From Terebella lapidaria (lineage: Eukaryota > Annelida > Polychaeta > Terebellida > Terebellidae): a stretch of 64,000 bases of DNA. Below the pieces are notes generated by a model. That model saw nothing but the letters and a program-made list of their open reading frames with translations, had not been told where the DNA came from and made no database searches. A program made the translations under genes and the position numbers. The DNA lies in contig OX424564.1 of NCBI GenBank assembly GCA_949152475.1, positions 5,084,001-5,148,000 of the forward strand, given 5' to 3'. How positions within the stretch are numbered: position 1 is the first letter of the stretch; every line of letters begins with the position of its first letter. Positions 24,726 through 35,717 of the stretch are shown here, piece after piece.

Positions 24726-26224
24726 TGATCTGAAACCTGTTGGAACCAACAGTAAAATGGGGGGAAATGTATATTTCTCTAACCTCGCTATGCTTGATCG
24801 TTGTTATCAGAAGTATCAAAATTGCAAAACAGAGAGGACTGTTAATAATAACTGTTCGCTTAAAGGAGTGTGGAGTTTTCGAGATGAACCCAACTCCACG
24901 AGGATGTATTCCCAACCACTCCAACTGATGTAATATAGAACGTACATGTGAGTGCTTAGTCTGAAATAACATTATATTTGAATAGTATTTCACAAACACT
25001 CAAAACACTATCTAAAAGACAAAATTCACCTCGAATTATTAACATTGAAACCCCCAGAAGGATAGATCCAACCATTTGGCTTTACTTTATCATATTACCT
25101 ATTTGCACCATACAAGTTTATTCATTTTGTAGGCTGCATAACTTGTGGCCAGGCAATTTATTACATGTACGTTTGTGAAATACTATTCGCCCATAAGCCA
25201 TATCGTTAATGATTGACTGTATTGATATTTCATTTATGTAAAGTGGCACAATTTAACATACCTGTATATTATAAAGCATGCACATGGCAAATGATCCAAA
25301 CACTGATTTACTGTACATGTTGAACTATGAGACGTTTATTCTTTATTTTCTCATTTCCATAGTATACCTTGTTTCGACAAGTTTACACAACACATCTTCA
25401 CAAACATAGTGAGCAGAAACATGCAAAGAGAACCGTGACGTGGTTTCTATTTTTTCCAGTGAAAAATGTTTGGACTTTTATCCACTTTTTTTTATTCATA
25501 ATGACAGCTGTATGGAGTGAACTTCCCGAATATTTCATAATAAAGCTTAAATATTGGCATATTCGAATAGGAAGTCAAAACGATTTCAGTTGTGACCTTG
25601 ATAATGACGTCAATGAACTTGAAAGGTCAAAAAATATACAATTCTCCAGTAACCTTTCCTACACTTGTGCTATTTTTTTGTGATCGCAATGCGAGGAATA
25701 TAAAAATCAAAGCGAGTTACTTGTTCCAGCTCTTGCTCATACTGACATGCTGTAAAAACTAGACGATTCGGTCGCCGGCGAACGCTTGGATGTATTCCCC
25801 TGAAGATCATCCCTGTTGCCCGAAATGTGTAAATACAGACGAAATATCATTTACTGCTATGCCAGGGTGTTTCATCAATGTCAGTATTAAAAGTTCAAGC
25901 GATATTAACTAATTATGATTCCAGCCAGAAAATTTTGGTCTTCTTCAGTTCAATAATAAATGTTCCTCACCTTAACTATTTTTTATAGTAGACGATACTA
26001 GACTTAACCATAGAATTAATAAACTTATTTCAACATTATTACAGTCATAAGCTCTACTGAGCAGAACCTTTTCCTTACTAAGCCCAATCATGAATATTCC
26101 TTCCCTTAACTATTTTTATTGTGGTCAGTAATAAACTTAACTAAATACACTAATGTTAATTTATTCTGTAATATTGTTGTTTAATGTTAACTAATTCTGT
26201 AATATTGTTATTGTTGTTTTGTCA
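24726..26224. other. AT-rich intergenic sequence
   Basis: No gene seen. The stretch 25500-25690 shares several words (CTTAAATATTGGCAT, TTGAAAGGTCAAAA) with 48260-48460, so it is a diverged member of the same repeat family. Confidence 0.5.
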
Positions 26225-27205
26225 AAAAACATTTGACATGTTAGATGACGATATTTTAGCCAAATCGAACTTTTCACCGAAAGTTATAGCCAAATCGAAC
26301 TTTTCACCAAAAGTTATATTTCAACTCAAAATATTTGACAAGTGAAAATGTCAAGCAAAAGTAGACAAAAACTACAATTCAAGTTTCTTTTAACGTATCT
26401 TCACTCAAAATATGTACCAAATTTGGTTTCAAATTGAATTTCAAAATAAAGGTTGACCACATCTGCATCTCAAGATGACCAGAATGGAGCCAGCTCGAAA
26501 TTTTCACTATAAGTTATATTTCCGGTCAAAATATGTGCCAAGTTTGATTCCAAGTTGAAAGTTAAATAACAGTCCATCAAAAATGCATTTCAATATGACG
26601 AAACTGCAGCCTTTCAATATGACGAACTTTTCACCATAAGTTATATCTTCACTCAAAATATGTGCCAAACTTAGTTTCAAGTCGAAATTCAAAATAAAAA
26701 CTCAACAAAACTGCATCTCAAGATGACGAAATTGGAGCCAGTACGAACTTTTTACCATAACTTATATCTTCACTCAAAATATGTGCCAAACTAGTTTCCA
26801 AGTTGAATTTCAAAATAAAAATTGAACAAAAATGCATCTCAAGATGACGAACTTAGGGCCAGATCGAACCAGCTCAAACTTTTCACCGTAAGTTATATCT
26901 TCACTCAAAATATGTGCCAAAACTTGGTTTCAAGTTGAAATTCAAAGTAAAAGTTGATCAAAACTCCATCTCAATTTGATGAAATAGGAGCTAAATCAAA
27001 GTTTTACCCACAAGTAATATTACAATTCAAAATATTTGACAAACAACTTGTTTCAAGTGGAAATTCTAAGTAAAGGTTGACCAAAAATGCCTTTCAAGAT
27101 GACGAAATCGAAGTCAGATCGAATTTTTCACCAAATGTTATATTTCAACTCAAGATATACATATGACAAAATTTGGATTCAAGTGGAAATTCCAATGTTA
27201 AATGT
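26225..27205. repeat. ~123-bp tandem repeat array
   Basis: About seven or eight diverged units, each containing GAACTTTTCACCATAAGTTA, TCACTCAAAATATGTGCCAA and CATCTCAAGATGACGAA in that order. The words recur at about 26301, 26380, 26499, 26625, 26743, 26876, 26999 and 27122. The later units are close to 123 bp; the first spacings are shorter. No coding potential. Confidence 0.75.
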
Positions 27206-27685
27206 TAACTTATTCGGTAATATTGTTCTATTCTCACCAAAAACATCAGTTCTCTGTTTTGAACAAGAATCCAGTGCCATTAGCTTTCATAGTATAGGCT
27301 ATTGGAATTATCATAGATGTCGAATTGGATATCTCACATTTTAAGTTACACCGTTGTTAACATATCATAATCATTCTAAAATCGTGCGACAGCCTTACCC
27401 AACAAGGCTTCCAAATGTTATTGGGATTCGTCGAAAACTGCCGTCTGTAGAAAGTTCACAACTTCAAAAGCAATGTTTCTCAAACAGGTTGATTTCAATG
27501 CAAGATGTGTCCCCAAACGACCAATTTAGTGGCCATGGAACGATTGTTATCTCGTTCCATGGCTGTATTTTTCCACTGTATATGTGCTTGCAAAAATAAT
27601 GGTAATCGTACAGTGGTTGATATATGTCATAGTTTATTCTTTAGTTTTCATTTATTTACGATATTTTCCAGACGGTTGTAATACA
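27206..27685. other. Intergenic sequence
   Basis: No gene or repeat recognised; short open frames only. Confidence 0.4.
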
Positions 27686-27689
27686 CGTA

Positions 27690-28075
27690 CCAAATATTAA
27701 ATACGCGTATTTGATGTTTAAATACGCGTACTCAATATTAAATACGTGCACTTAATATTAAATACACGTACATAATATTAAATATGTGTATATAATATTG
27801 AATACGTGTACTTAATGTTAAATACGCGTACTTAATGTTTAAATACGCGTACTTAATATTAAATATGCGTATTTAATATTAATACACATACTTAATATTA
27901 AATACACGTACATAATATTAAATATGCGTATATAATATTAAATACGTGTACCTAATATTAAATACGTGTACTTAATATTAAATACGCATACTTCATATTA
28001 AATACGCGTACATACTATTAAATACGTGTATTTAATGTTAAATACACGTACTTAGTATTGAATACCAGACAGTTA
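27690..28075. repeat. Minisatellite with ACGCGT core, left array
   Basis: About twenty units of roughly 18-20 bp of the form AATACGCGTACTTAATATTA, with core variants ACGTGT, ACACGT and ATGCGT. It faces a second array in the opposite sense at 28140-28332. Confidence 0.8.
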
Positions 28076-28139
28076 GATATTTTTTTTTGCAGCGCCATGT
28101 TTCACAAGACATACACAGCAACATAACCATATCCATTTT

Positions 28140-28332
28140 TTGCTAATTTAACATTAAGTACGTGTATTTAACATTAAGTACGCATATTTAACATTAAGTA
28201 CGCGTATTTAATATATACACGTATTTAATATTATATACGCGTATTTAATATTATATACGTGTATTTAATATTAAGTACGTGTATTTAATATTAAGTACGC
28301 ATATTTAACATTAAGTATGTGCATTTAATTAT
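28140..28332. repeat. Minisatellite with ACGCGT core, right array (inverted)
   Basis: About ten units of AACATTAAGTACGCGTATTT type, the reverse complement of the left array unit. The arrays are separated by about 65 bp (28076-28139) of unrelated sequence, so the whole could fold back on itself. Confidence 0.8.
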
Positions 28333-28554
28333 TTTATTTTCTCTAGAATGTCCTTCTGGAAAAAAAAATGAATTCTGAAAAATAAAAATATGGCATATAT
28401 CAGCCACCGTATAATCGAGTGATAATTGCTGCCTGTAACGCGTTCACAGGAAAATCTGCGGACGATGCGGACGTGGACGCAGACGACGTTCGCCAATCCA
28501 CAGTATCGGCCGAACTTTGTTCAGGAGACCTCAGAATCATCAAGTGGGATATGA
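28333..28554. other. Short unique stretch between two minisatellites
   Basis: 222 bp with a GC-richer part at 28440-28530 (CGGACGATGCGGACGTGGAC). An open frame crosses it but has no start codon and resembles nothing known, so it is not called as a gene. Confidence 0.35.
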
Positions 28555-28891
28555 AATACTAATTCGTGGCCACGAAGTACTAATCCGTGTGCACGAATTA
28601 GTAATTCATGCACACGAATTGATAATTAGTGCACACGAATTGGGGGCATGATTTACCAAATCGTGGGCACGATTTAACAATTCGTGTGAACGAATTACCA
28701 AACTGTGCGCACAATTTAACAATTTGTGGCCATGAATTAACAATCCATGGGCACGATTTACTATTTCGTGCGCACGAAATACTAATTCGTGCACACGAAA
28801 TACTAATTTGTGGGCACGAAATACTAATTCGTGCCCACGAATTGGTAAATCGTGCCCACAGATTAGTTATACCAATCCGTGGTCACGAAAT
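28555..28891. repeat. CGTGNNCACG minisatellite, left part
   Basis: About 16 units of ~21 bp with a palindromic core CGTGNNCACG (NN = GC, TG, CA, CG, GG, CC, GT) joined by AATTA/AAATACTA-type spacers. The array continues after the DIRS-type element at 35238. Confidence 0.85.
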
Positions 28892-28934
28892 ATCAAAAGT
28901 TTTAAATTAACTTTTATTTTTACACTATGCATAC

Positions 28935-29072
28935 TTACCTATGAAATATGGGTGAAAAAGCTAAAACGAAGTTAGCTGGTCCGTTTAGACCCTGTGCTAG
29001 TAATGGTAGTTACCTGAGCAGTTCACCCTCCGTGTGGTAGCATGATCGTGCCGGTCCACTGCCTCCCAGTTC
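28935..29072. repeat. Left inverted terminal repeat of DIRS-type element
   Basis: Shares words such as AGCTAAAACGAAGTTAGCTG, GTTACCTGAGCAGTTCACCC and GGTAGCATGATCGTGCCGGT, in inverse orientation, with 35030-35165. Confidence 0.85.
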
Positions 29073-29173
29073 ACTTTTGTTGAGTTGCAAACTTGATCCC
29101 TGAAGGTTATCTTCTGAAAAGAGAAGAAGATAATCAGTGGGGAGGAGGGAGGGACCATCCAGCGTCAGAGGTA

Positions 29174-29255
29174 AGTATGCACAGTATAAAAATAAAAGTT
29201 AATTTGAAACTTTTGATTTGTTATGCTAAGCGATACTTACCTCTGACTATGGGGA
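29174..29255. repeat. Internal complementary region of DIRS-type element
   Basis: The first half (AGTATGCACAGTATAAAAAT...) is the reverse complement of the element's left terminus. The second half (TTGTTATGCTAAGCGATACT...) is the reverse complement of its right terminus. In DIRS1 this region templates joining of the ends into a circle. Confidence 0.8.
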
Positions 29256-29439
29256 ATGGCCTGCCGGTGGTGGGCCCCTCAGAGAGAAAGTACGCCTTGC
29301 ACAAGATCATCCCCTGAAAGTAGAAGGAGGAGAACTATGCATAATACCAGTGACAATAATTACTGTATGAAGAAAAGGAACCTGCTCCTTTCCTATAGTA
29401 ATTATGATACTAATTAACCACAGAGTAGCTCGGAAGTTA

Positions 29440-30545
29440 ATAGTAAATTGCGAGATACATTGTAATCCAGAAAAGTCTGAGATTACGTACCTGACGACGA
29501 GTCCCTTGTGAGGCGATGAGCCGTAGCTAGGTGTTGACACGGCGCTCCCCCCCTCCCCCCCCCTCCGGACTCTTGGCAGACGAAGCAGTGGGCTGCACGT
29601 TGACTTGAGCGGCGACGATGGGACCCAGATGATACAGATCATCAGCGAGGACACATCCCGCAGATAAAATGAGGAGAACGTAGAGTGCGACTTCCAAGTA
29701 GCTGCTTTCATGAGATCAGACAGAGACATGTTGTGGGCGAAAGACCATGATGTGGAGATGGCGCGGACCTCGTGAGCCGTACAACCGTGAAGCTGATGGA
29801 GGTCGCGGCGATCCTGATGATAGGCACGAGTTACGACAGCCTTGATCCAAAGGGAAATCGTATTCTTGGAGACTTGCCCACGTGACGCCGAAAACGGGAG
29901 GAAGAGAGCCACTTGGTCGTGATGGTCTAGTCCTCTTCAGATATATACGTAGAGCACGCACCGGACACAGGGACAGATCCCCACAGTCAGTCGCCAATTG
30001 AGACAAGGCAGGGACGGAGAACGTTCGCATCCCAGCCGCCAGGGCAGAAGGAGTTTCGGTCTTGGCAAGAAACCCCAGATGGTACTGAAGGGTAACAGAA
30101 GACCAATATTCCGGGTGCAATACCTCCGCAGACAGCCCCTGAAGCTCACTGACCCGCTTCGCGGAAGCAAGGGCCAACAGGAACACTGTCTTATGCGCGA
30201 GGAAACAAAGCTCCGCTTCCTCGAGAGGTTCGTATGGAGGTTCATTAAGACTGGACAGGACCAAAGACAAGTCCCACTTTGGTGTACGGGAGACCGGAGG
30301 CAAATCAAGAGCGAAGGACTTAAACAGCGCAGAAATCTCCAGCGAAGAAGAAATGTCCAAATCGTGAGAAGCCAGGACATTAGTCAAGGCGGCACGATAT
30401 CCCTTCACAGTAGTAAGAGCGCGCTCGCGTTTGTCTTTCAACCAAACAAAAAAGTCCGCTACCGTAGGGAGAGGGGGACGGCGTGGATCAACTTGCCGTC
30501 GACTACAAGAAGAAGAGAAGACTTTCCACTTGGCTTGATACAAGC
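29440..30545 (-). mobile_element. Tyrosine recombinase domain of DIRS-type element
   Basis: An N-terminal core-binding part with TVKGYRAALTNVLAS is followed by a catalytic part with LALASAKRVSELQGLS, where an Arg in this context is the first catalytic residue. A later HEVRAIS motif fits the H-x-x-R box. This replaces the integrase found in LTR elements. Fossil; not a single open frame. Confidence 0.8.
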
Positions 30546-30759
30546 GTTAGGAGGATGACCGAACTGTTCTGGACATCCATCTGGCAGCGTTCTTCGAAAA
30601 ACCAGCCTTTCTGAAAGAACGCCGGATAATCTCCACGCGTGAAGATGCAGACATACAGACCAATCCTGAGCGAGAGCGTCGACCACCCAGGCATGAGGGT
30701 CCGGGAACGGGGAGACATAGAGAGGCAGAAGATTGTTCTGGAACGTGGCGAACAGGTCC

Positions 30760-32060
30760 TAGTGAGGTTGACCCCAAAGACGCCACAGGGGACTGCAAAT
30801 CTGGGGGTTCAGAGACAAGTTCGAGGAGACCGGTCCTCTTCGAGATAGGGCGTCGGCGATGGTGTTCAAGGAGCCCGGGATGTGACGGGCCAGAAGACTG
30901 ACATCCTGCGACTCTGCGCACTCCAAAATCTCCCGAGTCAAGTTGCTTAGCTCCCTTGACCGTGTCCCCCCCTGGTTCTTGATATAGCCGACGACCGTTG
31001 TGTTGTCGGTCATGGCCAGGACTGTGGACCCGGCAACCGTCTGTTGAAAATGGTGGAGTCCTAACCAAACCGCCCGAAGTTCTAGCCAATTGATGTGATG
31101 GCGAAGATCGGCTGCTGACCAGAGACCGGAGACTTCACTTACGCCGAGGTGAGCACCCCAACCGAGGCGAGAAGCGTCGGAAAACAGGAGAAAATCGGGC
31201 TCCAGCTCGTGAATCGGATGACCCCGCAGCAGATTGACAGGATCGGGCCACCAAAGGAGATCTGACTGAAGTGTTGAGACCACCAGAACTAAAATAGACA
31301 GATCCTGCTCGGCATCCCAGTGATCCCTGAGATGAAATTGGATCGTCCGCATGCACAGCCGGGCGCCAGGGACGATCTTCTCCAGCGATACCATATGACC
31401 GAGGAGCCGTAGAAAAACTACCGCCGCCACAGGGACTCCGATGGAGAAACACCGTAGAACACCGTTCAAACGCTGAATACGATCCGCCGTCGGTCGGGTC
31501 AGGACTGCCTGTCGATGTCCATCCCGAGGTATGTAACACGCTGGGCGGGCACCAAGTCGGACTTCTTGAAATTGATCACGAGACCGACCCGCTGACAAAG
31601 CTGAACAATCATTCCTGTGTGCGAAGCCACAGTCTGCTGATCCGTGGCCGTAATCAGCCAATCGTCTAGATACCTCGTGAGGCGAATGCCCCTGCGATGA
31701 GCCCAGGCCGACACCGGCTGAAAAACCCGGGTGAAACACACAGCGCGGAACTGATACACCACGTTGCCCCACTGAAAATGTAGGTAGGGCCTCGATGAGG
31801 GATGAATTGGGATGTGAAAACAGGCATCCTTCAGATCTATGGAGGTCATCCAATCCCCGCTGCGGAGAGACAGGTGGACCGTCCGTGGACACTCCATGGA
31901 GAAGCTTTCCTTGGAGACGAACTATTTCAGAGGACTGAGGTTGATAATCGGTCGCCAACCGCCCGTGAGCTTGGGGACGACAAACAGGCGACTGTAGAAG
32001 CCCGAAGAGTCACTTCCTCCATGGCTTGCTTGAGGAGCATCTCGGACATAAGAGCGTCCA
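30760..32060 (-). mobile_element. Reverse transcriptase-RNase H region of DIRS-type element
   Basis: RT motifs include SIDLKDACFHIPIHP and RLTRYLDDWLI, the catalytic box with YLDD. RNase H shows FSDASRLGWGAHLG, NWLELRAVWLGLHHF, AMTDNTTVVGYIKNQGG and ADALSRR, which are typical of DIRS elements. No adenine-methyltransferase-like domain was recognised after RNase H. Confidence 0.85.
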
Positions 32061-32099
32061 GGACCGCAAACTGCTCCGACCCTGGAGCGTAGGATGTGA

Positions 32100-34935
32100 A
32101 CGGGATCGGGGGAGGGGAGAGGGGTGGCGGCTGACTGAAGGGAATCCGGTACCCGTGACGCAGTGTGGCAGTTACTAGAGAGTCCCTGAATTCCGTATCC
32201 CAGGCTGGCCAGAAGGCCTGAAGACGAGCTCCCATGGGGGATACATCCAAAGCTTGGTTCCGTGGGAGCGTCCGGAGCACATCAGGAGCGGGGCTGAGGC
32301 TTGGCAGAAGACGAGGATCCACTGCCGCCGCGACCTCCACGAGAAGAATTCGACGCCTTCTTGTTCTTGTCGAACTTCCTGGAATACTGGGAAGACTGCT
32401 GCTGCTTGGGCTCCGCAGGCTTGACCTTCGGAATCTTGAAGGAGGAGGAGGAACACGCAGCTGGTTTCTTCTCCTGACGTTCGACCAGTTTGATGAGGTT
32501 AAACTTGCTGAGCAGTTCTGCCTCCTGGGCAACCGCTTGACCAGCCTTGGCCAAAACGTCCGGGTCAAACAGATGCGGTCCAAACACCGAGGACGTGCGC
32601 AGCTTGGCATCTGATAACCTTGAAGTCGACCTCTTGAGGTAAGCGTCCCGGCGCCTCAGAACGACCTTGGCCCACTCCACATGAGATTCCTTCGTGATTT
32701 GGCCGACACACTTGTTCATGGAGGAAAGAGTCCTCTTCATCTGGATAAGCTCCGCAACTGGTACTTGGACGGTGGCATCAGAGTCGAGGTCAGCATCCGC
32801 TGGGGCCTAACCGGAAGCCAGACGCTCAACCTGGTAGCTGAGAAGACCCGAGTGCCAGTCGAGGGAGTTAGCCACCAGTTGAACCCGACGCAGGTAGGAC
32901 TCCCAAATCTTGAGATCCGAGTCTGACAGAGTCGCGGTAACACTCGAGGACTTGAGCCCAGGGGCGATGACCGAGAGGTCCTCGTTCACCGCTGCTGCCT
33001 CCAGAGTGCTACCGGTATCCGAGGTCTGATAGTGCTTCAATTGTGCTTGAAAACACGAGGCGAACTTGCCGGCTCGTAGGGGCTGTCCGTTCACAGGGGT
33101 GATCTTCTCCTCCACGAGAGTACGCACAGACGAGATGCCCTCGGACCAAATAAAACGAACATCCGGCTCCAGCTGCTGATGAGAGTGTAGAACTCGCTCC
33201 CCCACAGAGGTAAAGTTGGTCTCCTTAGCTGCCGGCAACTCGATCAAGTCAGAGAAGGCATGCTGGACCCAAAAACGCACCTGGGAGAACGTCTCATCAT
33301 CCGACTTGGAGGTAGAAGGCTTGGAGGTAGAAGCCGTAACCAAGGTATCCGCCGACCTAGCTGGGCTAGAAACCCTGGGTTTCTTGGCTGGAGGCTCGTC
33401 CGGGGCCTGATCCGCTGGGGGATGGGGAGGCAGAGAGACTGGAGGCTCCGGATCAACAGCGGGGGTAGACACAGACGAGTGCTGCTCCCGTTCAGACCTA
33501 GGGGCGTGGTCCGCAGAAGCCCGCTTGGACTCCCACTCACGGTCGTAATCCGAGCGCGAACCCTTGTCACCACGGCTACCGCGAGAATACCTGGAGGAGT
33601 AGTCCCTACGGTCCGCACGGTCCCGACGATATAGTAGTCCCTATCCTCACGGGAAGAACGGCCAGAACGGTAATAGTGATCCAACTCTTCACGGTAGTAA
33701 CGGACAAAGTCATAATCACGACGTTGATCATACACCCAATCACGGAAACGATCAGCACGGCTGGAGGAAGGACGGTCCCAGTCCCCGGAATGGTGCTGGT
33801 CCACAGGTCGAGCCGGACGGTGACGACGGTCAGGAGAGGCTGGGCGGCTCACCGCCGGAGGTGCACTAACAGCAGTGGCTGATGACCCGCGGAGAGAATC
33901 AGAGCTGGAGGCAGACGAACAGCGGTCTGCAGACTGACGGTCGGCCGGTGGCTGATCGCGGGGAGGAACACTGGGCTGAGAGACCCGCGGGCTGGCCACC
34001 GCTGGCTGCTGATCACGGTTACGGTCGGTTGAACACCCGCGAGGCACCGCAGCAGCCGGAGAAGAAGAAGCCTGGGCAGTAGAGACGTCACGGTGCTGAC
34101 CACGGCCCGGGCTACCATCAAGAGACTTGTCCACAATAACAACATCGACAGGGCCGTCGGAGAGCTGTACGGTGGCGGCTGTACGGTGGCGTAGTCGGGG
34201 GGGCCAGACTTAGCGCGACCAACGGGGCCCCTGCCTTCACCAGATTGATCACCCGAGACCGACCCGCCGGTCCTGGCAGCCTGGGAATGGGAATCCACCG
34301 TCGACGCGTCAGCTGCCTCAGAGAAGATCGGGTCGAGAGACGGTAATCCCCAGGAACACGAAGGCTCAGTAGGGCTGTTGCGTGGGGGGTTGCCGCCGAC
34401 GAACGGGTCACAAGAGATAAGCGGCTCCGGTACTTCATCCACCGTGGGGGTGGCCGGGGTAGCAACTCCTGTTCCCACCAAAGACGATAACATCGCTGAC
34501 ATGGAGGCGATAGACGTCTGAAGATTCCCGACAGTCTGTTCCAGAGAATCGAGACGAGAGGAGGAGGAAGAATCTACTGATCGCCGATCAACAGATCGAG
34601 ATCGCTTCTTCTCTCTGTCGATCCTACGTTGATCGATCACGTCGAACCTATCCGCAGACCAAGATTCACAGATCTTGCAACGCTGAGATGAGAGGAGGAC
34701 GAAGAATCTACTGATCGCCGATCAGCTGATCGAGATCGCTTCTTCTCTCTGTCGATCCTACGTTGATCGATCACGTCGAACCTATCCGCAGACCAAGATT
34801 CACAGATCTTGCAACGCTGAGACGAACAGCAAACAAACGGCCTGCAGGAAGGACAACGATCGTGTGGGTCGACATCCAAAGGAACCAAAAAGTGTCCACA
34901 CTTGGCACATCTCCTAACAGACGACAGCTCCATCG
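32100..34935 (-). mobile_element. gag-like region of DIRS-type element
   Basis: The 5' part encodes a Cys-rich start (CAKCGHFLVPLDVDPHDRC, CPSC, CKIC) seen at the N-terminus of many DIRS gag proteins, then an Arg/Ser-rich stretch. Further on are long Pro/Ser-rich and Arg/Asp/Tyr-rich parts and a C-terminal region with VRFWVQHAFSDLIELPAA. Fossil sequence spread over more than one frame. Confidence 0.6.
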
Positions 34936-35029
34936 TAGAAACAGCAAAGTTCCGACTTCAAAAACTTCAAAGGGCAATCGCGAGTGACGCAGTGTTGTTG
35001 TTGACAGGAGCTCGCCGTAAAAACAAAAA

Positions 35030-35165
35030 GTGAACTGGGAGGCAGTGGACCGGCACGATCATGCTACCACACGGAGGGTGAACTGCTCAGGTAACTACCA
35101 TTAATAGCGCAGGGTCTAAACGGACCAGCTAACTTCGTTTTAGCTTTTTCACCCATATTTCATGT
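35030..35165. repeat. Right inverted terminal repeat of DIRS-type element
   Basis: Reverse complement of 28935-29072 with few differences. Confidence 0.85.
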
Positions 35166-35237
35166 GTGGTTGGCGAATGAGGGCTCGCCAATTACACGAC
35201 CCCATAGTCAGAGGTAAGTATCGCTTAGCATAACAAA

Positions 35238-35717
35238 CTAATTCATGCGCACACATAAATCAAGCGGACGAATTGTTAAATCGTGCGTACAAATTATTGA
35301 ATCGTGCCCACGGGTTAGTTAAGGTAATCCGTGCGCATGATTTAACAATCCAATGCACGATTAAACAATTCGTGCACACGAATTAGTATTTCGTGGCCAC
35401 GAATTAGTATTTTGTGGCCACAAATTAGTATTTTGTGCACACGAATTGTTAAATGGAGTGCACGAATTGTTAAATTGTGTGCGCACAAATTATTAAATCA
35501 TGCACACGGATTCATAAATTTTTTCGGTGTCACCTCAGGGGCCAAACCGTGCACACAATTTAACAATTTGTGGCCACGCATTTACAATCCGTGGGCACGA
35601 TTTACTATTTCGTGCGCACAAATTGTTAAATCGTGTGCACGAATTGTTAAATCGTGCACACAAATTGTTAAATCATGCCCACGGATTGTTAAATCGTGCC
35701 GACGGATTAGTTAAAGT
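35238..35717. repeat. CGTGNNCACG minisatellite, right part
   Basis: About 22 further units of the same array found at 28555-28891. The unit broken at 28891 (CACGAAAT) is resumed at 35238 (ACTAATTCATG), matching the internal unit CACGAAATACTAATTCGTG, so the element between is an insertion into one original array. Confidence 0.85.

Larger units (their letters stand above)
28892..35237 (-). mobile_element. DIRS-type tyrosine-recombinase retroelement
   Basis: A 6.35-kb element on the minus strand with the order gag-like region, reverse transcriptase, RNase H and tyrosine recombinase, which defines the DIRS order. Inverted terminal repeats of about 140 bp match between ~28935-29072 and ~35030-35165. 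An internal complementary region at about 29174-29255 repeats, in the opposite sense, both the far left end (28892-28935) and the far right end (35205-35237), the hallmark layout of DIRS1-like elements. No target duplication is seen, as expected for recombinase-mediated insertion. The coding region carries roughly four to six breaks, so this is a fossil, though the ends look whole and the element is probably not very old. Confidence 0.9.

Noticed and set aside
28629-28910. Frames rich in H-D/E-L/I repeats, such as NRAHELLNRAHDL
   Set aside because: Direct translation of the CGTGNNCACG minisatellite in either direction, with no evidence of expression.
29998-30558. 186-codon plus-strand frame
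   Set aside because: Lies exactly opposite the tyrosine recombinase of the minus-strand DIRS-type element; basic low-information composition typical of an antisense shadow.
28560-35717. CRISPR-like arrays
   Set aside because: Units are about 21 bp, palindromic and lack unique spacers of constant length; the setting is an intron-bearing eukaryotic genome.
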